In this document: one piece after another, positions 8,028 to 17,900 of the stretch
How positions within the stretch are numbered: position 1 is the first letter of the stretch
Layout of the letters: the number at the start of each line of letters is the position of its first letter
From: an uncultured Acidobacteriota bacterium
Lineage (GTDB): Bacteria; Acidobacteriota; UBA6911; RPQK01; JAJDTT01
Direction: 5' to 3'
NCBI GenBank assembly: GCA_951812665.1
Contig: CATOST010000022.1
Location: 24,191-88,190 of the forward strand
Length of the DNA stretch: 64,000 nt
Program-made: the position numbers and the translations under genes
Notes under the pieces: generated by a model
What the model was told of the DNA's origin: nothing
The model's input: only the letters and a program-made list of their open reading frames with translations
Databases searched by the model: none

Positions 8028-10468
8028 TGATCTGGCTATCCTGTCTCCTGGCGGGGACGATACTCCAAGCCGAGTCCGAGCCGATCAGGCTGCTCCCAGA
8101 GGAAATCGTCCTCTCGGGACCCAGAGCCACCCAACGGTTGCTGGTGGTGGAGTCGGTGGGCGGCGAGGGATCGATCCGGGACTGGACAGATGAAGCGCGT
8201 TTCGTGGTTGTGGACCCGGCGGTGGCTGCGATGCAGGGACCGGCCACGGTCGCTGCCGTCTCGGACGGAAGCACCACCCTCCAGGCCCATCTGCCGGACG
8301 GTCGGAAGGCGAGTGTCCGGATCCGGGTCCTGGAAACCGCAAAACCCTTCCTCTGGAGCTTTCGGAACCACGTGCTGCCGACTCTCACCAAGGCCGGCTG
8401 CAATTCAGGCCCCTGCCACGGCGCGGCCTCGGGGCAGAACTTCCTGAAGCTGAGCCTGAGGGGCTACGCTCCCGAAGCCGATCATGCGGCGCTCACCCGG
8501 GAGGGAGCGGGACGGCGAGTCCTGACGCTGCAACCGGCTCGAAGCCTCATGCTCCTGAAGCCCACCCTGGCGGTTCCCCACGGTGGAGGCCGGCGCCTGG
8601 CGGTGCCCTCCCGGAACTACCAGGTGCTGTCCGAGTGGATTGCCACGGGAGCCGCACCCCCGAGGCCGACGGATCGGCGGGTCGCAAGCCTCCGGATGCT
8701 CCCGCTGCGCCTCCGGCTCCAACCCGGGCAACGGCATGGGCTTCTGGTTCAGGCCGTCTTCGACGACGGGTCCCGGGAGGACGTGACCCACTGGGCCAAA
8801 TACTCCTCCACCGACTCGGGCATCCTCAGCGTGGACGAGACGGGAGCGGCGGAGGCCCGGGGCCCGGGAGAAGCGTCCGTCTCCGTCTCGTACCTGGATC
8901 AAGTGGCCTCCGCCCGGGTCACGATTCCAGTGCAGGAAGGGCCCGGCCCGGACGCCTACGCCCGGGCTCCCCGCCACAACCGGATCGACGATCTGGTCCT
9001 GGAAAAGTTGGCAGACCTGCGGCTTCCACCCTATCGCCTCTCCAACGACCATCATTTCGTCCGCCGAGCCTATCTGGACGCCATCGGAGTCCTGCCCGGC
9101 ATCGGGGAGGCGCAGCGGTTCGTTCGGGACACGAATCCGGACAAGCGGGCTCGGCTGGTGGATTCGCTGCTGGAGCGGCCCGAGTTCGTGGACTACTGGA
9201 CCTACAAGTGGTGCGACCTGCTGCTGGTCTCCAGCAGCAAGCTGAAGTCCCCGGCCCACCGGATCTTCTACGACTGGATCCGCCGGAACGTGGCCGAGAA
9301 CAAGCCCTGGGACCGCTTCGTCCGGGAGATCGTCACCGCCTCAGGGAGCAACTACGGCAACGGCGCCGCCAACTACTGGGTGATGCACGACGAGGCCACC
9401 AAGGCGACGGAGAACATCACCCACACCTTTCTGGGAATCTCCGTGGCCTGCGCCCGCTGCCACAATCACCCCTTGGACAAATGGACGCAGGAGGACTACT
9501 ACGGGCTCTCCAGCTTCTTCTCCCGGGTGGGTCGCAAACCGGGAGACCGGGGAGACGTGGTCATCTTCGAGAGCCCGACCGGAGAGGTCCCCTTCCCGGG
9601 ACGTCAAGGCGCGCTTCCTCCACGTCCGCTGGAGGGGGGCCCTCTGGCCGAGAACGCCCCCGGCAGCCGGCGGGAAAATTTCGCCGAGTGGTTGACCTCG
9701 CGGGAGAACCGCTACTTCCTGCGGGCTACGGTGAACCGGATCTGGCACCACTTCCTGGGCCGGGGGCTGGTGGAGCCGGTGGACGATCTCCGGCAGACCA
9801 ACCCCGCTTCCAACGAAGACCTGGTGGACGCCTTGATCCGGGACTTCACGGCGCACGGCTTCGACCTCCGTCACCTGATCCGGACCATCATGAACTCGGC
9901 GACCTACCAGGCCGGCGCCGGAGGCGGGGGTCCGCCGGAACTGGCGGAGAAGTACCACTCGCGCTTCCGCGTCCGGCGGCTGCCCGCGGAAGTGATCCTG
10001 GACATGATCTGCCAAGTCACGGGCGTCCCGGAGCGCTTCCCCGGATTTGCCCCCGGTACCCGGGCCCTTCAACTCCCGGACACCCGGGTCGCCTCCAACT
10101 TCCTCTCCACCTTCGGCCGGCCGCCACGGGAGATCAACGCCCATGCCGAGCGGGTGAAGGAGCCCACGGTGAACCAGGCCCTTCATCTGATTCATGGAGA
10201 AGGGCTTCACCGGAAGCTCCAATCGAAGACCGGTGTTCTGAACCGGTCGCTGGAGCAGGGGCTCTCCCGGCAGGAGGTGATCCGGAACCTGTACTGGGCC
10301 GCCCTGAGCCGGCCTCCGACCGGGAATGAGATGAGGGAGTTGCTGGAAACTCTGGGTCCCGCCGCTTCCACATCCTCCGGGGACGAAACCTCGGACCTGG
10401 ATCGGAGCGGGCTGGTGGACCTGGCCCTGGGAATCATTACCAGCAAGGAATTTCTCTTCAACCACTGA
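8027..10468 (+). CDS. DUF1549/DUF1553 secreted protein with cytochrome-like motifs
   Basis: 813 residues. Order: short signal sequence (MIWLSCLLAGTILQAES), a beta-rich Ig-like stretch, a haem-like motif in TKAGCNSGPCHGAASGQNF (C-x4-C-H, wider than the usual C-x2-C-H), a second Ig/BIG2-like segment (VFDDGSREDVTHWAKYSS), then DUF1549 with FLGISVACARCHNHPLDKW (classic C-x2-C-H) and DUF1553 with ENRYFLRATVNRIWHHFLGR near residue 560. It overlaps the DUF1501 gene by one base and the PPC gene by one base, so three proteins are made from one coupled transcript. Role inferred: periplasmic or outer-surface redox protein acting with the DUF1501 partner. The C-x4-C-H form recurs in planctomycete relatives, but whether it binds haem is unproven. 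Confidence 0.85.
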   Translation: MIWLSCLLAGTILQAESEPIRLLPEEIVLSGPRATQRLLVVESVGGEGSIRDWTDEARFVVVDPAVAAMQGPATVAAVSDGSTTLQAHLPDGRKASVRIRVLETAKPFLWSFRNHVLPTLTKAGCNSGPCHGAASGQNFLKLSLRGYAPEADHAALTREGAGRRVLTLQPARSLMLLKPTLAVPHGGGRRLAVPSRNYQVLSEWIATGAAPPRPTDRRVASLRMLPLRLRLQPGQRHGLLVQAVFDDGSREDVTHWAKYSSTDSGILSVDETGAAEARGPGEASVSVSYLDQVASARVTIPVQEGPGPDAYARAPRHNRIDDLVLEKLADLRLPPYRLSNDHHFVRRAYLDAIGVLPGIGEAQRFVRDTNPDKRARLVDSLLERPEFVDYWTYKWCDLLLVSSSKLKSPAHRIFYDWIRRNVAENKPWDRFVREIVTASGSNYGNGAANYWVMHDEATKATENITHTFLGISVACARCHNHPLDKWTQEDYYGLSSFFSRVGRKPGDRGDVVIFESPTGEVPFPGRQGALPPRPLEGGPLAENAPGSRRENFAEWLTSRENRYFLRATVNRIWHHFLGRGLVEPVDDLRQTNPASNEDLVDALIRDFTAHGFDLRHLIRTIMNSATYQAGAGGGGPPELAEKYHSRFRVRRLPAEVILDMICQVTGVPERFPGFAPGTRALQLPDTRVASNFLSTFGRPPREINAHAERVKEPTVNQALHLIHGEGLHRKLQSKTGVLNRSLEQGLSRQEVIRNLYWAALSRPPTGNEMRELLETLGPAASTSSGDETSDLDRSGLVDLALGIITSKEFLFNH

Positions 10469-12882
10469 TGCGGACTCACGCCGGCTGCCTGACACTCAGT
10501 CTATTGCTCCAGGTTCCCGGGTTCCCGGCCGGGGAACACGCTGCCGGACTGGAATTCTCGCCCTCCCCCATCGTCTATCAGGTCAGCCCCCTGGGAGCCC
10601 AGGTCGGCACAACTACCTGGATAACCGTGGAGGGAATCAATCTGGAGGAATCGCCTCGCCTCATCTTCGGCCGGAAGGGGGTCGAGTCCACCGTCACGGA
10701 GATCGAACCGGCTCCCAATCCTCCCTATCGAACCCCCCGGCAACGGGTCCGGATTCGGCTGGACGTGGATTCCGAGGCGGAGATCGGAAGCCATGGATTC
10801 CGGATAAAGACCCGTTACGGAACCAGCAACTGGGTGCGCTTCGCCCTGGGAACGCTGCCCCAGATCGAAGCCATGGAGCCTGCGGAGAAACACCCGGATG
10901 GCCGCGCAATCACGCTGCCGGTCACGGTAGAGGGGCGGCTCGGCCGGGGAACCCGGGGAGACGTTTTCCGCTTCCGGGCCGAGTCGGGACAGGAACTGGT
11001 TTTCCGGGTGGAGGCGTCCGCCCTGGGATCGCGGCTGGACTCGGTGCTGGAGCTCAGGGACGGCGAGGGCCGGGTTTTGGCCCGAAACGACAACTTCTTC
11101 CCCGGGAGCGTGGACTCGGTATTGGCCTACACCTGTCCACGGGACGACGAGTACCAGCTTCGGATTTTCGATCGGGGGGGACGGGGCGGCCGCGCTTTCG
11201 CCTATCGTCTGACCCTGGGCGAGTTCCCCTTCCTGACGGGCGTCTTCCCCCTGGGGTTGCGCCGGGGGAGCCGGGAAGAGCTGGCCGTCACCGGCCACAA
11301 CCTGGGAGACCGGACAACGATCCGAGGGGACGATCTCCCTCCGGACTCAGGGAAGAACACGCTCCAGGTCCGGCTCCAAACCCTCCTGGGGCCGAGCCTC
11401 AACACCCTGCCCGTGGCTCTGGGAGATGCCCCGGAGGTGCTGGAGGAGGAACCCAACGACACGGCGGCGACAGCGCAGACCCTCCCGGTTCCGGTGACGG
11501 TGAACGGCCGGACCCGCGCTCGCGGCGACCAGGACTTGTTTTCTTTTTCGGCTCGCCGGGGCGAGGCTCTGGTTCTGGAAGTCCGGGCCCGCCGCCTCTG
11601 GTCTCCTCTGGACTCGGTTCTCCAGGTGCTGGACGCGGCGGGACGTCCGGTTCCCGGGGCCGTCCTGGAAGTGTTGTCCGAAGACTTTCACGACGGCAGG
11701 TTGAACGCGAGCAATCTCTTGCTGAACCGCTTCGGACTGAAGGACGACACCCGCTACTACCCTCTGGATTACGTTCTCCTGGACCGGAGGGAGCTGATCC
11801 GGCTGGAACGCTCCATTCGGCGGGCGGACCATTTTTCGGTCGCCCAGGGCATCCTGGGAAAGCGGATCAGCTGGCTGGGGACGGACCCTCAGAACCACCC
11901 CGTCAACGGAAGCGTCCACAAGATCCTGGTGCGAGATCCCGGCACTCCCGTGAACGAGGAACTCTATCCTGCCATGACCCTCCCCTACCGGAACGACGAC
12001 GGCGGGCCTCTGACGGGGAAAGACTCCTATCTCCTGTTCCGGGCTCCGGAAGACGGAACCTATCTGGCCCACCTGGGCGGCCTGGGCGGCGCCGGAGGGC
12101 CCCGGCATGCGTACCGCCTCACCATCCGGCGGGCCAAACCCAACTTTCGGCTTTTTCTGGACGACGGATTTCTGCTCTATATTGACGGACGGGCCACCGG
12201 TGCGCGAAACCCCAACGTCCCCCGGGGAGGAAGCGTGCCCCTGACCGTCGCGACGGCCCGCATGGAGGGGTTCGAGGGTCCCGTTCGGGTCCGGGTGGTG
12301 GATCTGCCTCCGGGATTTCGCGCCACCGAGGGGCTGATCCGGCCTCGGGAGATGATCACCACCCTGGTTCTCTCAGCCCAGGAAACCGCTCAGGAGCCGG
12401 AGGAACCGGTACGACTCCGAGTAGTGGGAGACGCGGTCATCGGCGGTCGGACCGTCAGCCGAGTCGCCGCCGACCCGGCGGAGCCCCTGAATCTCGTCTC
12501 CCTGGCGCCCAGCCCTCCCATCGTTCCCCGGATCGAACCGCCCAATCCGGTCATCCGGCCCGGCGAGAACATCCGGTTGACCATTCACATCCAGCGGAAT
12601 CATGGATTTCGGCTGGACGTGCCCTTCATCCTCCAGAACCGGCCGGCCGGAATCTGGGTCGAGGACAGCGGTTCCAACGGAATCGTAATCTCAAAGGACG
12701 AGACGAGCCGGACGCTGACGCTGAGAGCGGATCCCTGGGTCGAGCCCATGACCTTTCCGCTTCTGGCCGTGGGGCGGATCAAGAGCGAGGCGGTTCGCAA
12801 GCGGAGGAGCGGGGCCAAAGTGGAGTCGGCCGATTACACCACCCTGCCCCTACTGGTCAGGGTGGCGCCCCGGGCGGAGTGA
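10468..12882 (+). CDS. Secreted protein with bacterial pre-peptidase C-terminal (PPC) domains
   Basis: 804-residue secreted protein coupled to the DUF1549/DUF1553 gene by a TGATG overlap. After a leader (residues 1-25) there is an Ig/IPT-like stretch (PLGAQVGTTTWITVEGIN), a first PPC-type domain about residues 150-250 (GDVFRFRAESGQELVFRVEA, then LDSVLELRDGEG) and a second about 325-400 (EEEPNDTAATAQTLPVPV, then LDSVLQVLDAAG). EEPNDT is the usual opening of a PPC domain. The C-terminal part is beta-rich without a recognised enzyme motif. Proteins of this layout are common as the third member of DUF1501/DUF1553 clusters in Planctomycetes and Acidobacteria. It probably acts as an adhesive or structural partner at the cell surface; that is inference. 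Confidence 0.8.
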   Translation: MRTHAGCLTLSLLLQVPGFPAGEHAAGLEFSPSPIVYQVSPLGAQVGTTTWITVEGINLEESPRLIFGRKGVESTVTEIEPAPNPPYRTPRQRVRIRLDVDSEAEIGSHGFRIKTRYGTSNWVRFALGTLPQIEAMEPAEKHPDGRAITLPVTVEGRLGRGTRGDVFRFRAESGQELVFRVEASALGSRLDSVLELRDGEGRVLARNDNFFPGSVDSVLAYTCPRDDEYQLRIFDRGGRGGRAFAYRLTLGEFPFLTGVFPLGLRRGSREELAVTGHNLGDRTTIRGDDLPPDSGKNTLQVRLQTLLGPSLNTLPVALGDAPEVLEEEPNDTAATAQTLPVPVTVNGRTRARGDQDLFSFSARRGEALVLEVRARRLWSPLDSVLQVLDAAGRPVPGAVLEVLSEDFHDGRLNASNLLLNRFGLKDDTRYYPLDYVLLDRRELIRLERSIRRADHFSVAQGILGKRISWLGTDPQNHPVNGSVHKILVRDPGTPVNEELYPAMTLPYRNDDGGPLTGKDSYLLFRAPEDGTYLAHLGGLGGAGGPRHAYRLTIRRAKPNFRLFLDDGFLLYIDGRATGARNPNVPRGGSVPLTVATARMEGFEGPVRVRVVDLPPGFRATEGLIRPREMITTLVLSAQETAQEPEEPVRLRVVGDAVIGGRTVSRVAADPAEPLNLVSLAPSPPIVPRIEPPNPVIRPGENIRLTIHIQRNHGFRLDVPFILQNRPAGIWVEDSGSNGIVISKDETSRTLTLRADPWVEPMTFPLLAVGRIKSEAVRKRRSGAKVESADYTTLPLLVRVAPRAE

Positions 12883-12900
12883 TGCGGTCCGGAAATCACC

Positions 12901-13524
12901 TCAAAAACCGATGGTCCGGTTTCCGGGCAGCAGAACCTGGCCGCCGATGAGCCGGTTGCCGCTCTTCTTGCTTTTCAGATAGAAGAAACCTTCCACGGTC
13001 TGGCCCGGACCCACGTTGGCCGCCTGGATCTCGTACCGGTCCAACAACTCCCGGAGTTCCTTCACTTTGCCGACGTGGATGATGCCCGGGCCGCCCCCGC
13101 CACCGATCGTGGTCCTCCTCTCCCCGTAAGGACGCCGGCGGGGACTGAAGACGGGTCCGCCGGCCGAGGTCCGCAGGTTGACACCCCGGCCGCCGCCACC
13201 ACCCTGATAGTACTTGACCATCTTGGGAGTGAGCTCGGCGGCGCCGACGCGTTTGAGGGTCTTCCCCTTGGGATCGTGGACCGTCATTCGTTCGGGGTCC
13301 AACGAGAAACCGGCGGTGGAAGCGTTGCGGACCTGAACCCGGACGACGGCAAAACCCTCATGGAACACCTGGTAGGGGAAGTCGTCCGGAAGATCTCTCC
13401 GGACCATGGAGGCGGCCGAAACGAAGATCCCCTTCTCGATTTCCACCTCGTCCGCCTGGACCGTCCCGGACAGAAGGAAAAGGGTGGCGGCAAGGATCGT
13501 GCTGACGGACAGTGTCTTTCTCAT
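12901..13524 (-). CDS. Small secreted protein, unrecognised
   Basis: 207-residue protein from an ATG at 13524, with a signal peptide (MRKTLSVSTILAATLFLLSG followed by TVQADE). The mature protein has a beta-rich stretch (GFAVVRVQVRNASTAGFSLD), a glycine/arginine-rich middle (YYQGGGGGRGVN, then IGGGGGPGIIHVGK) and a C-terminal strand pattern (VEGFFYLKSKKSGNRLIGGQ). I do not recognise a family. An in-frame extension upstream to 14133 exists but only reads antisense to nothing useful and through the BNR gene in another frame, so it was dropped. The start is 5 nt after the stop of the BNR protein gene, so the pair is likely one transcript. It converges with the PPC gene, the two stops being 18 nt apart. 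Confidence 0.65.
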   Translation of the reverse strand: MRKTLSVSTILAATLFLLSGTVQADEVEIEKGIFVSAASMVRRDLPDDFPYQVFHEGFAVVRVQVRNASTAGFSLDPERMTVHDPKGKTLKRVGAAELTPKMVKYYQGGGGGRGVNLRTSAGGPVFSPRRRPYGERRTTIGGGGGPGIIHVGKVKELRELLDRYEIQAANVGPGQTVEGFFYLKSKKSGNRLIGGQVLLPGNRTIGF

Positions 13525-13529
13525 GGCAT

Positions 13530-14696
13530 CTATTCCTCCACTGTCAATCGGGCGCAACGGATGTGGGTGATGCAGGCCTGGGTGCACCACCAACTGGCCA
13601 GGAGGTCTCCTCCCGGCAGACGAACCAGATTGGGCTTGCCGAAGGCAATGTTGTCGTGACTGGCCGGATATTCCGGCTTGCGGTCGACACCCAGGAACTC
13701 CTGCCCCACGGCGTCCCAGACCATCACCTGGTGCTCCAGGTCCCAGGTCCGGCCCCCGTCCTCGCTCAGGGTCACCAGGACCCCCGGCTTCATCCTCTCC
13801 CGAATCGAGTAGGCCGCCGCCAGGACCCCCTCTCCCAGGTCCGCAGCCCAACTGGTCTGGGCCGGAATCGTCGTGGCCAGGGGGTTCTCCCAGCGGGTTC
13901 CCGTGGTGTCGGAGCTGACGAAATGGAGCGGATAGTTCTCCTGCCCGCCGATGCTCTGGGTCCATTGAAGGGCACAGATGCGGCCGTCCAACATCCGGCT
14001 GTAGCGGCTGTGAGAATACATCCGGGACGGGTCGGAGGCACTGGGAAAATCGATCTGGTCCCCCCAGGTCTGACCGCCGTCCCTGGAGAACAGGGCAGAG
14101 CCCTTGATGTGCAGCGGAGACGTGTCGCCCCACGATTTCCAGCGCTCCAACGCCAGGAACAGGGAACCGTCATTGAGTTCGATCAGATTGGACGGAGCGT
14201 CCGCCACTCCCTCGCCTTCCACCTCGATCACCTGGGGAGGGGCCCAGGTCCGACCCCGGTCCGCGGAGCGAAACAGCACCAGCTCGAAGGGTTTCAGACC
14301 TCCGGTCTCGGGATTGAATCGGAACATCTGATCCTGCGTGGCTCGAAAACGGTGGGCCACCAAGAGCAGCGTCCGGTTCCGGAGAAGCGTCCCATGGGGG
14401 GCGCTGTAGGAATGGGGCGTGCTCTCCTGTTTCGGGTCCCAGAGATCCCCCTCCTCGACCCAGGTCTCGCCGCCGTCCCGGGAACGGAGCACGGCCAGCC
14501 TTCCGTCGAGGGAGTAGAACGCCTGGCCCAACCGGTAAAAACAGAGCAGTTCCCGTTCCGAGATAGGGACCACGTTGGGAAGATAGGCACAGACGGCTTG
14601 ATGTCCGGGATGAGGATTGCGGTAGAGAATGGATTCGGAAACGATTCTCAGCCGTCTCACCCCAACACTATGACCGAGAGGGAGTATTGGGGTCAA
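13530..14696 (-). CDS. Sialidase-like BNR/Asp-box beta-propeller protein
   Basis: 388 residues (or 376 if the GTG at 14660 is used; the upstream TTG at 14696 has no clear ribosome site, so the start is open). Four Asp-boxes (S-x-D-x-G-x-T-W) are visible: SRDGGETW, SADRGRTW, SRDGGQTW and SEDGGRTW, evenly spread as expected for a six-bladed sialidase-type propeller. No signal peptide is evident with either start. Proteins of this type are often annotated exo-alpha-sialidase, but the arginine triad and tyrosine-glutamate pair of true neuraminidases cannot be assigned with confidence, so a binding or different glycosidase role is possible. Likely co-transcribed with the small secreted protein downstream. 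Confidence 0.8.
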   Translation of the reverse strand: MTPILPLGHSVGVRRLRIVSESILYRNPHPGHQAVCAYLPNVVPISERELLCFYRLGQAFYSLDGRLAVLRSRDGGETWVEEGDLWDPKQESTPHSYSAPHGTLLRNRTLLLVAHRFRATQDQMFRFNPETGGLKPFELVLFRSADRGRTWAPPQVIEVEGEGVADAPSNLIELNDGSLFLALERWKSWGDTSPLHIKGSALFSRDGGQTWGDQIDFPSASDPSRMYSHSRYSRMLDGRICALQWTQSIGGQENYPLHFVSSDTTGTRWENPLATTIPAQTSWAADLGEGVLAAAYSIRERMKPGVLVTLSEDGGRTWDLEHQVMVWDAVGQEFLGVDRKPEYPASHDNIAFGKPNLVRLPGGDLLASWWCTQACITHIRCARLTVEE

Positions 14697-14879
14697 CGAT
14701 GGGCTGGGACTCCATCAACGAGGACTGCCGGCAACCCGATCGGAAGACTTCTCCATGCAGGGGGGCAACTTCACATCCCCTTAATAAGATAAAGACCCGC
14801 GCGGGACTGAAACCAGAAGGTGAGTTGAGTAGAATGAACCCCGGTTGGCTCTTCCTCCGGCGCAGGACGAGTCAGCTTG

Positions 14880-14913
14880 GAGCCTGCCGGGCGCCCAAAC
14901 GTTCGGCAGGCTC
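14880..14913 (-). terminator. Stem-loop downstream of the autotransporter gene
   Basis: A perfect 10-bp inverted repeat, GAGCCTGCCG and CGGCAGGCTC, separated by 14 nt, lies 34-67 nt past the autotransporter stop. No run of T follows, so it could equally be a transcript-stabilising hairpin. The 14697-14946 interval holds nothing else I can identify. Confidence 0.4.
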
Positions 14914-14946
14914 GTCCTCATCGCCGCTCGCCCGACTCATGGACCG

Positions 14947-17900
14947 TCACCAGGAACCGCCGACCGACCCTGGCGCCAGCCCCGGGCTGCCAAGCATGGA
15001 ACCGGGGCCCATGAGACCGTTTCGATAGAGGGGATTGTAGGTGCGATCACCGAGATCCACCTCGAGTTGCAGCCGGATGTTGGGCCCGAATTGCAGACGC
15101 CATCCCAGCAGATAGCTCTGGGCTCCGGTACCGGAGCCCACCAGCGACATGTCGGCATAGGGGGCCATCAGCAACCGGCCGCCGAATGCCCGCATCCGGT
15201 AGTCCACTTCCGCAGTCAAGGGCGCATCCATGCCGGCGAAGCCGTTCCGGTTCAAGCCCGCCGCCGACTGGGACCAGAATCGGTTCGTTCCAGTGGGCGC
15301 CGTCCCCAAGGAGGAGACCATTCGCACGGCGAGGCCGCGGCCCGCGGCCCCTGGGTCGTACTCGATCATCGCGCCGATTCCCCACTCCCGGTAGCCGTCG
15401 GCCTGGTGCGCCATCAGCCGGCGCGCGTTCACGGAAACCGTCAGGCCCCGGTCCGGTTTGAGATAGTTGAGATTTCCTCCCACCTCCAGGCCAACTCCGG
15501 TCTCCGCCTCTCCAGTGTCCCGCCGAATCCCGAAGTCCACCGCCCCACCCACCAGGCCGCCCGCCCAGGCGTACCTGCAGTCGCACGCCGCTTCCAGGAG
15601 GAGCCGCGTCCGGCTAGCATCCGCATCCGTGATCCGTGGACTGGTACTCGAATCCAGGTCCATCCCCACCCAGAACGTATCCGTTTTCAACGCCACCTCG
15701 AGCCCGTTCTTGTCTTCCGGCTTCAGCAGCGACCCACGGGCCCCGACCGCTCCCATGGTCATACCGATGTCATGCCGGGCAGAGCCTGCTGCACTGGTCG
15801 CACCCATCTCTCCGCGTCCGTATCCGAACAGGCCCCAAGTGAACAATCGTTCCTCGAGGTCCACCCGAAGATAGGGGTAGGCACTGGTCAGAGATGCCGA
15901 CAAATCCGAATCCAGGGGCCGGAGCTGCTGGCCCCTGCCCGCGAAGGCGTCCCCATCTCCTTCACTGCGCGACACCGCCAAGCCGGCCAAGATCCGTCCC
16001 CGTGTGTAATCGACGCCGGCCAGGCCGGTCAACACTCCGCCGTCCAGAGACAGATACGTATCCCGGCCCCCAAACTGAGTCGTCACCCCGCGGCCCCACG
16101 CCGTCCATCTCGCTCCTTGTGGGTTCCCGTTTCTGTCCCCCGACGTCAGGTGGAACGAACTGGTGGACAGAAGATTGCGCCCACCCAGGCGCCGAAACCC
16201 GAGTCGGGCGCCATCCAAAGTCCCCCCATAAAGACCGAGAGATTCACCGGCCCGGCCGGGCGAGCCCGGCGTTCCCAGTCCGCCGCCGACCATGAGCGGC
16301 TGGCTTCCGAAGAAGAGATTCGATCCATCGCGATGATCGCCCGCCTCGTTCTCGAACGCCAACCTCAACTGCCGTCCCCCGACCGTCACCTGCGGAGGCC
16401 GGTACGGCGATCCGGTCAGTCGCTCGCTGACCGCTTCCACCACTTGAGTCGCGACCGTCCGCCCGAAGCGGGTGAGCCACGCCTTGAACACGATTCGTTC
16501 GTCGTCTGCAATCACTCCTGTCGCCGTACCCTGGCCCAACGTCCCGTTCACGGCGCGGTTGAGCACGACCGTGAAGGTCTCGTCCTCTTCCAGGAGCATG
16601 TCGTCCAAGAGAAGCACGCGAATGCTCTCGACCGTCTGTCCCGGAGGGAAGTTCACCATTCCAGTGGCTCCCCGGTAGTCCTCGTCCGTTCTCGCCGTCC
16701 CGTCGGAAGTCGACCATTCCACCGTCACCACTCGATCGCTGGTTCCAGCCAGAGTGATCGGAAAAACGATCTCTCCCACGTTCTCAAACGCTCGTGCACC
16801 CTCGACCCCGATCGCGGGCGGGCGGTCGTTGTCCGTCACGGCGACCAAGGCCCTGTCAGGATCCCCGATGTTGTATTCGTCGCTCTCGCCCAGTACCGCT
16901 TCTACCGAGCCGTCCGCTTCGTCCCGGTTATCGTCCACGGTCGCCATTCGCAGTACCGCCGCCGACTCTCCGGAACCGAAGGTCACTGTGGTGGGCGGAG
17001 TCGCCGCAAGAAAAGACCCCGTCTCGTTCACCCGCACCGTTACACTCAGTCCGGCGTCGAGATTCCCCGACCGAGCCACGTTGAACTGAACGTCTTCTCC
17101 CTCCTCCACCGAACCGGCAGCAGCGGAAATGCTCACCATCGGGAGGTCATCGTCCAGGATGAAGCCGGCCGCCTCGGCCCTCTCCACCGTCGCGTTCCTC
17201 GGGTTGGACAGCTTCACCGTAAAGGTCTCGTTCGGTTCACCTACGCTGTCGTCCAGCACTGGCACCGTCGCCTCCTGGCGAGTTTTTCGGGCAGCGAACA
17301 CCAACTCGCCCTTCCGGCTCGTATAGTCCTCGCCGGCCTTGGCCGTTCCGTCAGTCGTCTCCCAGTCGACCCGGACCGTGCGGCTGCTGAGGATGTCCAT
17401 GGTCACGGCAAAGACGATCTCTCCGTCCGCCTCCGTGACTTCCGCGTCCTCGATGGACAACGCCGGAACGTCGTTTTCAAGAATCGTCACCACCACATCG
17501 GGCGCCGTCACGCCAGTGTAATCTCCACCGCTCACCGTATGGGTCAGGGTCACTGGCGCGTCATCCAACGCATCGTTGTCTTCAGCCGCCATCACCGTCA
17601 TCGGCTGTGCCAACGACCAGTTCGACGCCGTGAAGGTCAACGATGCCGACGAAACCATCAAGTCTCCCATTACGCCGTTCACCGCCACCGTCACCGGTCC
17701 GGTTGGCTCCGTGTCCAGCACTACCAAGTAGTTCTCGCGACTTCCCTCGGTGACCGGCAGTTCCTTTGGCGTCACCGTCACTCCGGGAGTGTCATTCTCG
17801 ATGATGGTTACCTCCACGTCGGACGCCGTCACCCCGTCGTAGCCTCCGCCGCTCACGTCGTGCGTCAGCATTAACGGCGCGTCCGTTACTGCGTCATCGT

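Noticed and set aside
13525..14133. N-terminal extension of the small secreted protein
   Set aside because: Would precede the clear signal peptide and overlap the BNR gene; residues have no pattern.
14845..17874. 1009-codon plus-strand frame
   Set aside because: Lies antisense to the autotransporter barrel and repeats and shows biased, low-information composition. No domain is recognisable.
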